DNA of 64,000 nucleotides, from assembly GCA_018873245.2 (NCBI GenBank), contig JAEMBT020000007.1, forward strand, positions 12,049,129 through 12,113,128. Direction: 5' to 3'. This document shows, one piece after another, positions 22,190 to 34,900 of the stretch (position 1 is its first letter; each line of letters starts with the position of its first letter). A program made the translations under genes and the position numbers. Source of the DNA: Archegozetes longisetosus (Eukaryota > Arthropoda > Arachnida > Sarcoptiformes > Trhypochthoniidae). Under the pieces are notes generated by a model that was given only the letters and a program-made list of their open reading frames with translations, made no database searches and was not told where the DNA came from.

Positions 22190-25100
22190 TAATCGATTTG
22201 ACGCTTATAAACCAAAATATTCTTTTATTCACATGAAGACTATCACATTTGCATAAAGACTACATTTGTTTTGTCGATGTTTTATCAGAAATTTCGGAAC
22301 AATCTATTAGTGAAACTAATTCTAAAAAAGAAAAGGCTATAATTGAGAAATACTGTACGTTCTGATCGAACTTACAATCACTGGTTACATAAGCTTAGCG
22401 AAACATTCGGTCTTTTAGATGAACATTTCATTTGTTAAGCGATGTCACGAAACTTCTGGTTGTATAGACATCATTTACTTAAAGACTGATATGCCGCAAT
22501 TATCTTAGAATTATTATATGTAGTACTTGAAATCTACTCTATAATTCTAAAACCACAACATATAAACCTAAAATAACTAAAACAATTGATCTAAAAACAT
22601 AAAATTGAAATAGACATAAAGTCTAAAACATTATATCTCAGACACAAAATCTAAGCCATATAATCGAATAAGAAAACATCAATTGTACTATTAATCGAAC
22701 CGAGAATAACTAAAATAAGCTTTCGGCAGTTTAACATGCACAAATGTTTATTGATAAATATGTTTAAAATATAAGTAATCAAATTTAAAATGTTTATGAG
22801 ATGACATAGAGGTAAATATTGGTCAAAGTTTTAAAAATTAAGCTAAACAAGGGTTAAATTTTGACATTTCTCGCTATAGTTTACCATAATTTTTATTAGA
22901 TTTAACTATTTCGCATATTCCATAAATGTCTTTAGTGACTTCTTAATACAAATAATAAATTGTAAATAAATTGTTAATATTCTAGTGAGCGTTAGAAGTA
23001 TTGAATACTTTTATACTATTAATGACAAATAATGTATATAAAGCAAAAAGTGAGTAATTGTTTTCAATTTATGTCAGTACTTTTATGTAAAAGTACTCAT
23101 TATAAGCTATTATAAGATTCCTTAAAAATGAATTTAGACTATAGGGATTTGGTTTTTAAAAGTCAATATATTGTTTTTCGACGATAAATATTTCTATTTT
23201 ATGTACATTTCGATGAAAAAGTATTTCGGATAAAAAATTTTAGAAAAGAAACTTTCGATTTAAAAAATCAGATCTTATGATTTAGACATTATGTCTTTAG
23301 TCATTTAGTGGCAGACTCGCAGTACTTGTGTTTTTGGTCAATCCAAAAAACTAACGTATAGCCCAAAACCAACTTCAAGCATTTTATCAATATCTTAGCT
23401 TTCAGGGACTTGGCGAAATTTGTTCCACTATTAAATCCTATGATCGATTCGAGAGACTAATTTATATAAGTGTAGAAGAATTATATCCTTGTCAACTATT
23501 TAAATGCAGTTTCGTCTATATAATGAAGTTTTAAGCAAATCATTTGATTAAAATGGTTTCAATTGTTCAATGGAGTTATAACTCATTCAAGAATTAAATT
23601 GAAAAACAAATATTTTTAAATGAGTAAATATTGCAGAATCTAACCCTTGCTCATACTATATGACAGCCTGGTAATTCCAAAAAGTTTCTATTTTCTTTTG
23701 AGATCATATCTTCAGCACAAAACTGGTCATTCTCACTTTTCCTTCATAATCTCTTATTTTTAATACATTCCAATACTAAATAATAGGTCTAAATTTGAGC
23801 AAAAAGTAAGAGGAGTATGACTTAGTGCAACTTTTCGAGTTTTGATGGGTTTAGACCCAAGAAATCCTACAAAGCTACAAAACACTTGTTCTGAATGGAC
23901 TCGTTCCTCGTTTTGAATGGTCGCCTCAAGCTTGTATCATAGCAAAGACAACTTTATATTAATAAAATAAGTACCCCAACCGATAACTTTTTCAATGAAG
24001 ATTGAGAATAATAGCCGTTTCACTATTAAATCAAGATCTAGAAGATTAAATTCAGTCCACATTTTTTCGAGTACAGGCAGAGCTATGAGTGTTAAATAAA
24101 CTGTAATAGATACTATGATTATTTGGACAAAATGGATAGTCTTTTCAAAATTGCACGGAAATAACATTGTCCAAATTGCCTTCTCTTGTTTCTGTAGTAT
24201 TATTCTAACGGGCTTGCATTGGTTTCAAAAAATTATCGAGAAATTCGGTTTAAGCTTTGAGGCTCCCATTATAATTAACGAGTTTGATTGTAACAATCAT
24301 GGGCTTTAACATTAGATGGCAGCTTGTATTGTTGTTAACATATCGTGTTAACATTTACATAAAGCAAAGCAACTTACATCAATTGGATAAGTTAGAGCGG
24401 CACCTGCATAACGTTCTCAAACTTTATAGCTTAACATTCCACACTAAAGCAGAAATGTTTTCTTTGGTTTTTAACTCTGTTAGACATGACGGACAAAGTT
24501 GCTTTCATTCTAAAGTCCGAATGCAAAATAAATGGGATTACCGAATACTTAGATGGGTATGAATAATAGAGAAATAAGATAAATCATGATAAGCTGTTAA
24601 AAGCACGGATCAGAAGTGTCTCAGATTGATTTTCAACTTTACTGATACGAACGTTTCATGTTCGACAATATAAGATGAAATGTTGACTAAAGGTATTAAA
24701 CAATTCTTTAGATTTATTTACTGATTTACTTTTAAATTAAGTTGATTCAAAGGCCGGTGTCATTCACAGCTGCATATTGATCCTTAATTAAAATAAATAT
24801 GAGCAATTCTCTAAACAAACGGCTTTTGGCAGATTATAAGGTTTCTTTCAAATTCTAATAAATAGTTTGAATCTTATATGTAATAATCTGTTAAAGTTTC
24901 AGCATTAAAAAATGAATAAAATATATATCACCTCAGTTAAATTAAATCAAATATTAATAAGCCATATTTAGGATGTCTTAACGTTTCTAATTAATAATTT
25001 CAATGATAATTAACTAAATTAAGCAAATTTTTAAACGTAGGCATACTTTGAGAGTGTTTTTCTTGATTAAATGCTTTGGTGCATTACTTCTTGGGAGAAC

Positions 25101-28100
25101 TTCACGCATGTTAATCATTGAATACATAGTAATTTATAGATCAATAATAATTAGACATAAATTTTGATTTAAACAAATTACTTTTCATAGTTGTCAGAAT
25201 CAAATCCAATCGTATGCAGTACATTCAATCAGAATTTAAATGTTTAGAGTAGTCAACTTAACATAAAGTAGGATTTCTTTGGAAAAATGTTCATAATAAA
25301 GCGCGGGATAGAAAAAAAATGTTGCCGGATACCTAGGGAAATAAACCCCGCGATCATTTCCTTAAATACAAAATTTTTCCTCTCTTTTCTTATATTGGTA
25401 ATCATTGTTATCAAATTTGATTTTATTTTATATCTCTGCTCAAAATTGTTTACTCATATGATTCATAACACTTTTATGTTCTTTTCTGAATCCAATCGAT
25501 GTTTCGATAACCGCAACATATAGAAAATCCTGAAGCGGCAAAAGATTTTTGCTTGTTTCGCTGAAAAATATTTCTCCTGAAGCTTTTTTAATAACTTTAC
25601 TGGAGAAAACACTGCTCGGAGTATCACTTATAGAGCAATGATTGCAAAAAGTCTTTCAATCTGTTTACAGTTGTGTATACCCAAACAAGTTTGGCATAAC
25701 CTGAACATGAAAAATACAATAAGTTCATGAACAATCAAGGAAAACATTAACTAATAGTCTTTAATTACTAAAACAAATTTTATTAGAGAAAAATATTATC
25801 GAAAAGTTTCTAATTTATATAAAATAGCAGAACAAACACTACTGGTTTGTCTGTCACTGCCACTACAAGAGCTGCATGTTTCAAAATCATTATTAGAAGT
25901 ATTAGTTTCAGAATCGTAAGTCGAAACGATAGTACTTTCGCTGTCGTCACATGAAAAACGAGGCACTTTTCCCTGTCATCACAACTATCACATTTTTTCA
26001 CTTCTTGTGAATAAGGCACAACTACTGTAGTTTTCAGCGGACCGGTGATGACTTGGGAGTTGCGACCATTACATCCTATACGTCAGGAATCGGTCCACTC
26101 TCTGGGCCATCAATCGTTTGACTCTTAAATGGCACTATTATTCTTTAATCTACTCGTTTTTACTGGAAATGATTTCAAAGTGTATTGATATGCATTTTTC
26201 AGACCCATTAAACCAATGATTAGTCCTGCATAGGCCTTAATCGCATACAATTATGTTGATTAATATAATCAATTAAAAGACCCTAATTTCACTTTGACTC
26301 ATATCAATCAAACTGTTTTATTTTGTTCCATCTGCCAAATAATGATCTTCAATCACTTATTCAAACCAATAAAATGGGCATAACTTTTATGTGAGATTCG
26401 TAGGATTATAATCTGTCATTTCATTCTCAATCTTAAATAATATCTCACATTGAATTAGGAATTACTTATACTATCTAAAAATAGACTCCGATATAAATTA
26501 AATACCGACTCAAGTGACTCAGAAGTTCAATCATAGAATGATAATATATGAATGAGTTTTTTTTCAAGAAGTCCACTTAAAACAAAGGAGGATGCTAAGA
26601 CCCTATGGGACCATTGCCTAAATTGATTCCACAATAAGCTATATCTTTCTGGAAAGGTCTCGACAAGAGAAGGTTGCCAATGGGCACAACTTGAAGTGAC
26701 GTAGCGTTACAGAAACAGAGGGCAAAAATGGGTCGGCACAGTTTCACAATCATCCGCCTCCGGGAGCCACCTCCTCGTGGTGACGCGGGCAACTGATTTA
26801 CAAATATAAGTCAGGCTAAGGCTCCCGGCCAAAAAATATGCCGTCATGGCGGATGATGAACACCGGGGGAGGGGTCTCGGGCGGTATCCTCTCAAATAAA
26901 GCCTCTTAGACTTAGCTCCCATGGGATTTCAGTTGGTGACCCCATGTTGGTCCGCGGGCGGATCAGGTCGCGACACAGGAATTCTATAAAGTATTTTATC
27001 TACGTTTTAGTAGATAGAGCACTTTTCGGTGCCGCAGCCATTTTCGAGTACTGTTGTCAGTGCAAAAATGGCCTGAGAAACGTCGGATGTTATGCACACA
27101 TAATGACGGTTCTCTGGTTTCTCGGGTATGACAGATACCAGCCTGAGATTCAAATACCTGCAGAGTCGCTGAGCAGTTTCTGTGTGGTGTTTGATAGCAC
27201 TGACGATGAAAACTCAATGGTTTATTTATCTATATTTTTATTTTATTTATAATTTATCTTTAGCTCTTAGCCTTTTATATGACCTTGAAATATTTAATGT
27301 TATATATATTTGTAACCTACTTTTGATACTGAGCCTTTTGACATCTCTTTTGCTACGAAAAAGTCACTTTTTTCTGAGGTCAAAAAAGGTCAATATCTAG
27401 TGAATGCCATGACCCAGGTCATAAAAATTTATATATTTAGACTCTACTCGTCATGCTTGATATTTTGACATCGGAATATATTTAAAATCAAGATAGGCCA
27501 TTTCTTGGCATCCTCCTTTGATGGTTGCATTTTCTTAAACACTTAACTTCTTAAAAGAAAAAGTTGATCATTAATAGGTTATTACTGAAGTTGATTTTGT
27601 CATCAAATCTATTTTCTGAATAATATGAGTTTATTCTAATTTAATTATCAAACTTTTCTAAAAAGCCGTATATTTTAAGGTTACCAAATATTTGTTTAAA
27701 TAGCCTTCACTACTTATAACTTTTTTTAATTCGAACGCTTCTATAAACATTTAATTTTAATTCGTTTTTCTTTATGATATTTTGATCCATATTTTCAAAA
27801 ATTATTTTTTCTAATATTTATATGAATAGTTTGACTTGAAGTTCATAATTTAGTGTTTATGCTCAAGCTTTAAAAGTTGCAGTTCAGCATATGATCAATG
27901 GATTTATAGCGATTTCTAATAAGTGACTTAACACGTTTTTTTGAAATCTTTTAAATAAATATTTTGACGTGAACTTGAAAATTTTTATTCAATATTTAGA
28001 AAAGAAATTTGGCAATCGTTAAACAAAACTTGGAAAGCCAATGATAATTTAGGCTTAGAATCTCAAAGAGTTTAAAACCATCTTCAAAATTATATTCAAC

Positions 28101-28460
28101 TATCCTCTTATTTGGGAAAATAAACCATAGTTGAAAATTATCTAGTTTAGATTACTTAGAAAAAATGACATTTAGTTATCTTGAAAAAAGAAAGTCTTAA
28201 ATTAGCTCAAATGAGATAAATTGTTATTGTGTTTATTCAATTTTCAAGCAGTCTCTCAAATTTTTATTTATCTCATATTTAGGTAGAACTCTGTTTATCA
28301 CTAACTCATTAAGTTTATCGCATACTTTAGTTTTGGAATACGCCTTTCGCTCATCGTGGACTTAGTAACATACATAAATTGAGCTCTACACTGATATTAA
28401 CAGGCATTATGCTTCATTTATACATCTTTCTCTAAGTATTCAGAGCATACAATTGTGAAA
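22190..28460. other. Long intergenic region, one GC-rich repeat element
   Basis: No gene I can support. On the minus strand, 24290-23937 reads as about 118 open codons with two hydrophobic segments (around SITVYLTLIALPVLEKMW) but no family match and a stop directly upstream; it may be a membrane-protein relic. The plus-strand frames at 24284 and 25287 have no recognisable content. A GC-rich inverted-repeat-bounded element lies at 26584-27522. About 27899-27970 resembles the inverse of 6945-7014. Confidence 0.45.
26584..27522. mobile_element. GC-rich dispersed-repeat-like element bounded by short inverted ends
   Basis: AAAGGAGGATGCTAAGA at the left pairs with TCTTGGCATCCTCCTTT-type sequence at the right (15-17 bases). 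The left half (26600-26970) is much richer in G+C than anything near it, with words such as CACCGGGGGAGGGGTCTCGG; the right half is AT-rich with repeated AGGTCA words. No target duplication and no recognisable transposase or reverse transcriptase. Could be a non-autonomous DNA element or a composite. Confidence 0.4.
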
Positions 28461-30251
28461 ATGGCTTGTATTTCATTGTCTTGCTTCTATACGCAGTACT
28501 TTATTGTGTTTTCTGTGCTCATAATTTTAGTTAACTTAAGCTGTTGTATCGGTGGGTTAGTCTCGACTCTTGGAAGATTAGTCATACTGTCATCGGCTTC
28601 ATGGGTAATAACAAAATGCATAAGAAAACGATTAAATAAGGACCTGATCAGTTCTTATAAAAAAGCCGTTTTAATTACCGGTAAGTTTTTTTGATCTGAG
28701 CTAGCGTTGCCAAACTTCCCCGAATAACAGGTACAGTACCGGAATCAAACTCTCAATCTCGACAGAGGGATAGAACCATTTCTAGAAGTAAAAATGTCCC
28801 AGAATAGAGTTTACGATATTTCTGAAGAATTCTTTATAAAGATAATGAAAATATCATTGAATTTATATTATATAACGCCAATGTTTGAAAATAGTTTAGA
28901 TCTTTAAACTTGAAAGTTTCGCGTCAACTGTTAAAAGTTGTAGCAAAATCAACAAAGGTTTTAATAATTATTAAATTATGAAATGATTTCAAAACTTTTG
29001 TAGTAAATAATAACCAATTAGTCTCCAGTAAAACACAATATCAACGAAAAACTTGTAATCTCTCGCTGGGAAAAAATAAAACTCGATTACGTTGTACTCA
29101 AAATATTTTGTTCCGGTAAGTATGGGGAAAGATTGAGGAATATGTTTAAAAGTGAAGAAATTACACATGAAAGATCTGGCAACGATAATCTCTGCTTTAA
29201 TCAAATGCAATCAAATTATTGAAATTTGACTCTTTATAAACTTTTTAAAGGATGTGATTCGGGTTTTGGTAATCATTTGGCTCACAAGATGAACGAACAC
29301 GGGTTTAAAGTTTATGCTACTGTTTTAGATCCTATGAATCCCGGTTCACAACAGTTAATAACAAACGCAAGATTTACTCATAAAACCAGAGTATTGAAAA
29401 TGGATGTAACAAACGATGAAGAAATTAACAAAACTTATGAAGAAGTAGAAAATGATTTAAATAATAATGGAGAGCAATTGTGGGCTATTGTTAATAATTC
29501 TGGAATCGCTACCAATGGTCACTTCGATTGGGGAACTTTAGATACTTATAAAAAGATTTTTGATGTAAATACTTTCGGTACAGTGAGAGTAACAAGAGCA
29601 TTTATTCCCTTAATTCGTAAATCAAAAGGTAATTAATTGCAAATCAGCCACTCTTAACTTGGATAAATTGTTTGTCAAAAACTCAATATCAATTTCTAAT
29701 ATAAACTTCAACGTTTAAATGCTACTAACCTTTATTATTGAATAGGACGGATTGTCAACGTTGTGAGTCTTGCAGGAAGACTAACTGAGCCCACACTTGC
29801 TCCCTATTCTATGAGCAAACATGCGGTCACCTCTTTTTCAGATGCGCTCAGACGTGAAATGCACAAATGGGGAGTTAAAGTATCAACGATAGAGCCAGGA
29901 TATTATAAAACCCCATTGACTTCAGATGACAGAGTAAAACAACTTTGGGAAAAAGAATGGGCAGAAACTTCGGAAAGTGTAAAACAAGTTTATGGCCAAC
30001 GATATTGCGAAAGCATGAAAAATAAACTTAACGAAGTGATTGTTTCTGGAGGCAATGATATTGAAGAAGTTATCGATAAAATGGTTGATGCGATCAGAAG
30101 TCAAGAGCCACAGATTAGATACCAAGTAGTTTCTTGCTGTAGAATTAATCTTTTGAAGACTTTAGCACAACACGTGCCAACAGAATGGCTCGACCAACTG
30201 TATTATTTGAGAGAAAAGAGAATGCCAAAACCTGCACAACTTCTAACTTAA
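28461..30251 (+). CDS. Short-chain dehydrogenase/reductase, retinol/17-beta-hydroxysteroid dehydrogenase-like
   Basis: Three exons, 28461-28680, 29251-29628 and 29746-30251, with phase-1 joins and 367 residues. An N-terminal hydrophobic segment (residues 10-40) should anchor it in the endoplasmic reticulum. Then comes the Rossmann cofactor motif TGCDSGFG (its glycine is split by intron 1), NNSG in place of the usual NNAG, VVSLAGR with the catalytic Ser, and YSMSK with the catalytic Tyr and Lys (spacing S-x12-Y-x3-K, as expected). The GCDSGFG wording and the C-terminal region resemble the RDH/HSD17B2/BDH1 branch, which oxidises or reduces retinoids and steroids with NAD(P)(H); the actual substrate is open. 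I chose the ATG at 28461 because the upstream frame has only a GTG. Confidence 0.88.
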
Positions 30252-30403
30252 AATTTTCAATATGAAAATAATTTTGTTTGAGGTCCGATATTTCATATTG
30301 ATTCAAAGTTCTTATGATTTTCGGACTAATTCAGTTTAGAGTTTATTTAAAGAATTTCAGGCTATAACTTTACTTTTTCTCAGCTTTAATCTGTAGATCA
30401 ATG

Positions 30404-31555
30404 CTATTTAAACAAGATATTAATCTTTAAAACGATTGACAAATTTAGAAGAACAGTAAGCCATTCACTTAAATTTATAGTACTGCTATTTCTCAATTCT
30501 GATTTGTTTTTGAATACCTTAACATAATCTATAATAAATTTATTATTTTGCCAATTTTTATAGTCTTCCTCTGATAACGTTTGATTACCAAATTCAGGTC
30601 CACCAACACCTAATTGTAATACTATTCGAAACGGCTGGTCGAAAGGTTTGCTGACGTTATATGTCAAATATAGACTGTCATCGAAATACCAATTAATAGC
30701 CTGAGGACACCATTCAATTGAGTATCTGTGAAATTCTTTTGTCAGAGGAGCTATAGTTTTCAATTGATCTCCGAAACAATTTCGCTGGTCTTTCCTATGA
30801 TAAACACGAGAGATAATGGAACCTGTCTTCTGGGCATAAACTAATCCACAGATCCATCCATTGTCTATCCAATCGCCTTTATAGCTGTATGATTTTGGTA
30901 CCATTAGAAATGCTGGTCTCAGTAGTTTTCCTTCTGGCAGAATAGCTCTGATTTCAAATTTGCCATAAGTCCAGCTCTGAATGGTTTTCAATTTTCCAGA
31001 ATAGTATGTCTTACCACTCTCGCTCACTTTTGGGTTTTTAGTCACTGATATTTCGAGACGTCTTTTTTCAGTGTTTACTTGAACATTTTGTGAACTATGA
31101 CAACTGTCTTGTCCCATGTATTCTCCTTAATACGATAATATTTTTAAATTTCAGTTAACTTGACCTATTGACTTAATCTGATAATTAAGATCGAAATGCA
31201 GATTTTGATTACACAGATGACTATTGGTATTATTCTTATTTTTCATCGTATTCTTTAACTGCTGTGCAGTTCTCAAGTTATATAACTGTCGAACTAAGTC
31301 TACTTTCTGATCTCTAACTCTAATTTTTTGAATGCTTACGAATAATCTTATTTGTTTCACTCTTTTTCAAGATAATAATAAAAATGACATACCCGTACAA
31401 AGATGGTCTGGTTCGTTTTCAACTAACCATTGATTTTGATCTAATTGTTTGCTATCGAATTCATATTTCCAGAACAACTTCCATTTGTGTTGAGATGTGC
31501 TTAATTTAGCAAAGCAAACTAAGTTTAGTACTAAAACTGTCGACAATAAACACAT
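30404..31555 (-). CDS. GH16-fold secreted protein lacking catalytic glutamates (beta-1,3-glucan-binding-like)
   Basis: Two exons, 31555-31393 and 31125-30404, joined in phase 1; 294 residues. Signal peptide MCLLSTVLVLNLVCFA. The body follows the GH16 laminarinase/GNBP pattern: WKYEFDS...NQWLVEN near the start, YYSGKLKTIQSWTYGKFEIRA, the loop LLRPAFLMVP, then EFHRYSIEWCPQAINWYFDD and PFRIVLQLGVGG. Where active enzymes have GEIDIME this protein has GWICGLV, so both catalytic Glu are gone. In arthropods such proteins bind beta-1,3-glucan in immunity rather than cleave it. The last 25 residues are hydrophobic after a Ser/Asn-rich spacer and could be a GPI-attachment signal, so surface anchoring is possible. 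Function is inferred from the family. Confidence 0.82.
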
Positions 31556-31981
31556 GTAAAACTAAGACAAATATATCAAGTCGGCACAAATAAACTAAGA
31601 CAATCTCTCTATCTAGGTTAATTATTTAACAACTACGAATCAGTTCGTCAATACTTCAATTTTATTTGAATAGAAATATTGATTCAATGAAACTTTCATT
31701 TCATTATTAATATCAGGAAACTAGGGATGTTTTCATAATAATAGCAACATTTGACACAATAATATGTGAACAAAACGTCATTTGTCAGAATTAAGTTCCA
31801 CTTAATTCGGAAATAAATTTATTTTGTGATAGAGTATCTCATTTTGCAGATAAACTTATTCACAACATTTGTTGTGTTTTTCATTCACAATTATAATAAA
31901 ACTGAGTCATGAATGAACTTTATATGAAATTGCGGTTAATTCGTCAAATTTTTATTTTTTAAATTGAAGTAAAAGTGTCAT
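31556..31981. other. Spacer between two minus-strand genes
   Basis: AT-rich; would contain the promoter of the glucan-binding-like gene and the 3' flank of the P2X gene. No further feature seen. Confidence 0.4.
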
Positions 31982-34900
31982 TCACACATATTCATTGATA
32001 TTTGACTTTCTATATAAGATTTTGATAAAACACGCGAACATGAATAGAGAGATTGCAAATATTGAGTCGTAGGCACACATATGAGTGACAAACTCGAAAA
32101 AGTCATACTTACTAACTTTTGCGCTAACTATTACAACAAATCTGATTCTGTAAGAGCGAAAAAATGTTCTTACTTTTCCCCCATCGGAGTAATGGGCAAA
32201 TCTATATGATGTATAACCCATGACTGGTAGTTTTTCTCAGTATCAACTCTCCTAAAAGAATAAGAGGGTTGACAGTTATTTTCAGGTTTTGAGAAGAAGC
32301 TATTCACAAAACAGTTATAATTAATGTAAATATTGATGACCGCTCCGTATAATGCTATTTCTTCATAACTGGCTCCAGCGTTCAGCGAGTACTTTATTAT
32401 ATCTCCCAAAAGAAAAACAGGACAGCGAGGATTCGATTTCGGATTATAAGTACAACGGACTAGTTGATTAGTGTTTTTTCACCCGTATTGTTCAAAATAA
32501 GATTGAATTCAGGGAATTCGACTGTATTGTACAACCACAAAGTCACGTTCTTCGTTTCAACCAGAACTGATTTGCCGTTTTTTAGAGGATTTAGATATCT
32601 ATCAACAGGACACCAACCTTTCAATTTAAAAATTTAAATTAATCAATTGATTGATAAGTATGAATTGTTAAAAGTGGCTGCTCCCATAGTTTAAGAAAAA
32701 TGTTTATGAAGCATATACGAAACTTTACTTCAAAAATGTACGATAGAGAAAATAAAACATTATATATAAAGTCAAGACTAAAATACAATGTAACTGCACG
32801 CACAATAAGATATTACTAAGTTATACTGTATATCTTATCAAAACTTGGTCATTCATAAGAAAACATTTATAGAACAAATTCACACAGAGCTGAGATAATA
32901 AATTTTGAATTCTGACTTATGATTAGTTTTGTTTGAATTTGTGTTTCTCTTATTTGAGAAACTTTACTTGAAATTACAACTTTATTAAACATAATTTAGA
33001 TGGTATCCTTAACTTTAACTTTTCATATGTAACTTTACCTGAAAAATGTATGGTATAGCAAGCCAGTGTATATGAAAAGTTAGTTAAGAAAACTACTATC
33101 CAATGTATGCATGAAAGTTTAATAAACAAAGTTGCAATTTCAATCAAAATGTCTTAAATAAGAGAAACACAGATTCAAACAAAACTAATCATAAGTCAAA
33201 CTAAAAAGAGTTCAAAATGTATTGTCTCAGCTCTGTGTGAATTTGTTCTATAAATGTTTTCTTATGAATGACCAAGTTTTGATAAGGTATATAACTTAGT
33301 AATATCTTATTGTGCGTACAGTTACATTGTATTTCAATCTTGACTTTATATATACAGGGTGGACATTTTAAAACTGAATTAACCATCAGAGATAACCTAC
33401 TTTTGATAGGAATCATAACAAAAGCTTTAACTACACTATATTTAAATAAAAAGGCATTAGCCCAAAATGTACTTTTTATCAGTTCATAAACAAAATTACA
33501 AAAGTGTTTAAGAAGTACATATTTGAATTTATAGTAAATGCTGAAAGTGTCCAAAGTTATTCTCCAAACAGAGCCTAACTCTTTGAATCATACTTTCAGA
33601 AACATTGATCAAACTTTCGGTAATTTTTTTTGTTTCATTTTCAGTATTTATTTATTTTTTGGTTTCATTTTCAGTATTTATTTTCAAATAATTAAATGTT
33701 TGAGGACAATAAGTGTAAACATGATTTCATTATCACCATCAACTGATCCATGTCCAAAGATAATGATAATGAAATCATGTTTATATCGCTTTCGCTTGTA
33801 TTTCCGCGGAGTTTCAGGCCGATTTGGTTAAGCTTTTAAAACCACTTCAGGTAGCACTTCTTCAGCTAAAATGATGATAGTGACCACATAGTACAGTAAG
33901 CACATTATATCCGGTAATACAGTCAAAAGTGAAGTTCTGGTTAAAAAATTAAAAATCATAAGAGATTAATGCGTTCGGATAAACTTTAGGTTTCACTTTC
34001 ATATATCTTTAGAACAAACTATGAAGATGTGAGGCTATTTATTTTCTGTTTTGCATAAAGCATTGCGATGGCATTCAAATAGTTTGATATTTCATTTTTG
34101 TAATAACTGTGATGACAAGTTAGCGGCTTTTCAATATACAATCACTAGAATTAATGATCAACCACTTTATTATTGGAAAAGAGGAATATCAGAGAGAATG
34201 TAGATTTTACAGCAAATCTGCTAAGTTCTATGCCAAATAGACTTCAAGCAATTGAAAGAAATGGATACCATACAAAATATTAGTCATTTCGCACTTTGTT
34301 ATAACTTCTATATTACTTTTGATGGTGAAATTGAGTTTAAAAGATAAGTGGAATATTTTTTTAAAATTATGACTGTATTACCGGATATAATGTGCTTACT
34401 GTACATTCGACTGTTGTGAACACTATTTTTGTTTTTATTCATTCTTATCTTAGATTTATGTTTAATAAAGGTTCAAATTAGGTCTTTTCTAATATTGAAC
34501 TTTTCTGATAAACTTTTCTTTAGAAAGTATGAGTAAAAAAGTTTTGATGTTCGATTGGTTCAGTTTTAAAATGTCCACCCTGTATTTGTTATATTTTCTC
34601 TATCGTACATTTTTGAAGTAAAGTTTCATATAGAGTAGCTTTCATTTTCTTCTCAATACTCATAATGAAAGATTTATATCTTTAGCATCCTTCACTTCAT
34701 CGATATTGCAGATGGCGTTCATTAATAATAAGTGCGTCATAGAACGATGTAAAATAACAAACTTATTCAAACTTGATGTGAGCATGATCTGAGAGTTAGT
34801 GAAGTTATAGAGATTGCTAAAGCTATTTTTATCCACATGATTTTAAATTTTGTAACATCTAATAAATGAAACGATTTGTAAAATTATAAAAATCTGACCT

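Larger units (their letters stand above)
32695..34650. repeat. Large palindromic element in the P2X intron, split by a transposon
   Basis: The left arm (about 32695-33020) and right arm (about 33070-33354, continuing at 34583-34650) are inverted copies. The outermost part of the right arm, ending in the complement of AAACTTTACTTCAAAAATGTA, is found only after the 33355-34582 element, so the palindrome existed first and was interrupted. Non-coding. Confidence 0.75.

Noticed and set aside
23937..24290. Minus-strand open stretch of about 118 codons with two hydrophobic segments
   Set aside because: No family resemblance, no start or splice context, and a stop directly upstream; kept only as a remark in the intergenic entry.
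32452..32476. A 23-base GT...AG intron that would bypass the first P2X frame break
   Set aside because: Far shorter than any other intron in the window (minimum near 60 bases) and it removes residues needed for the usual loop length.
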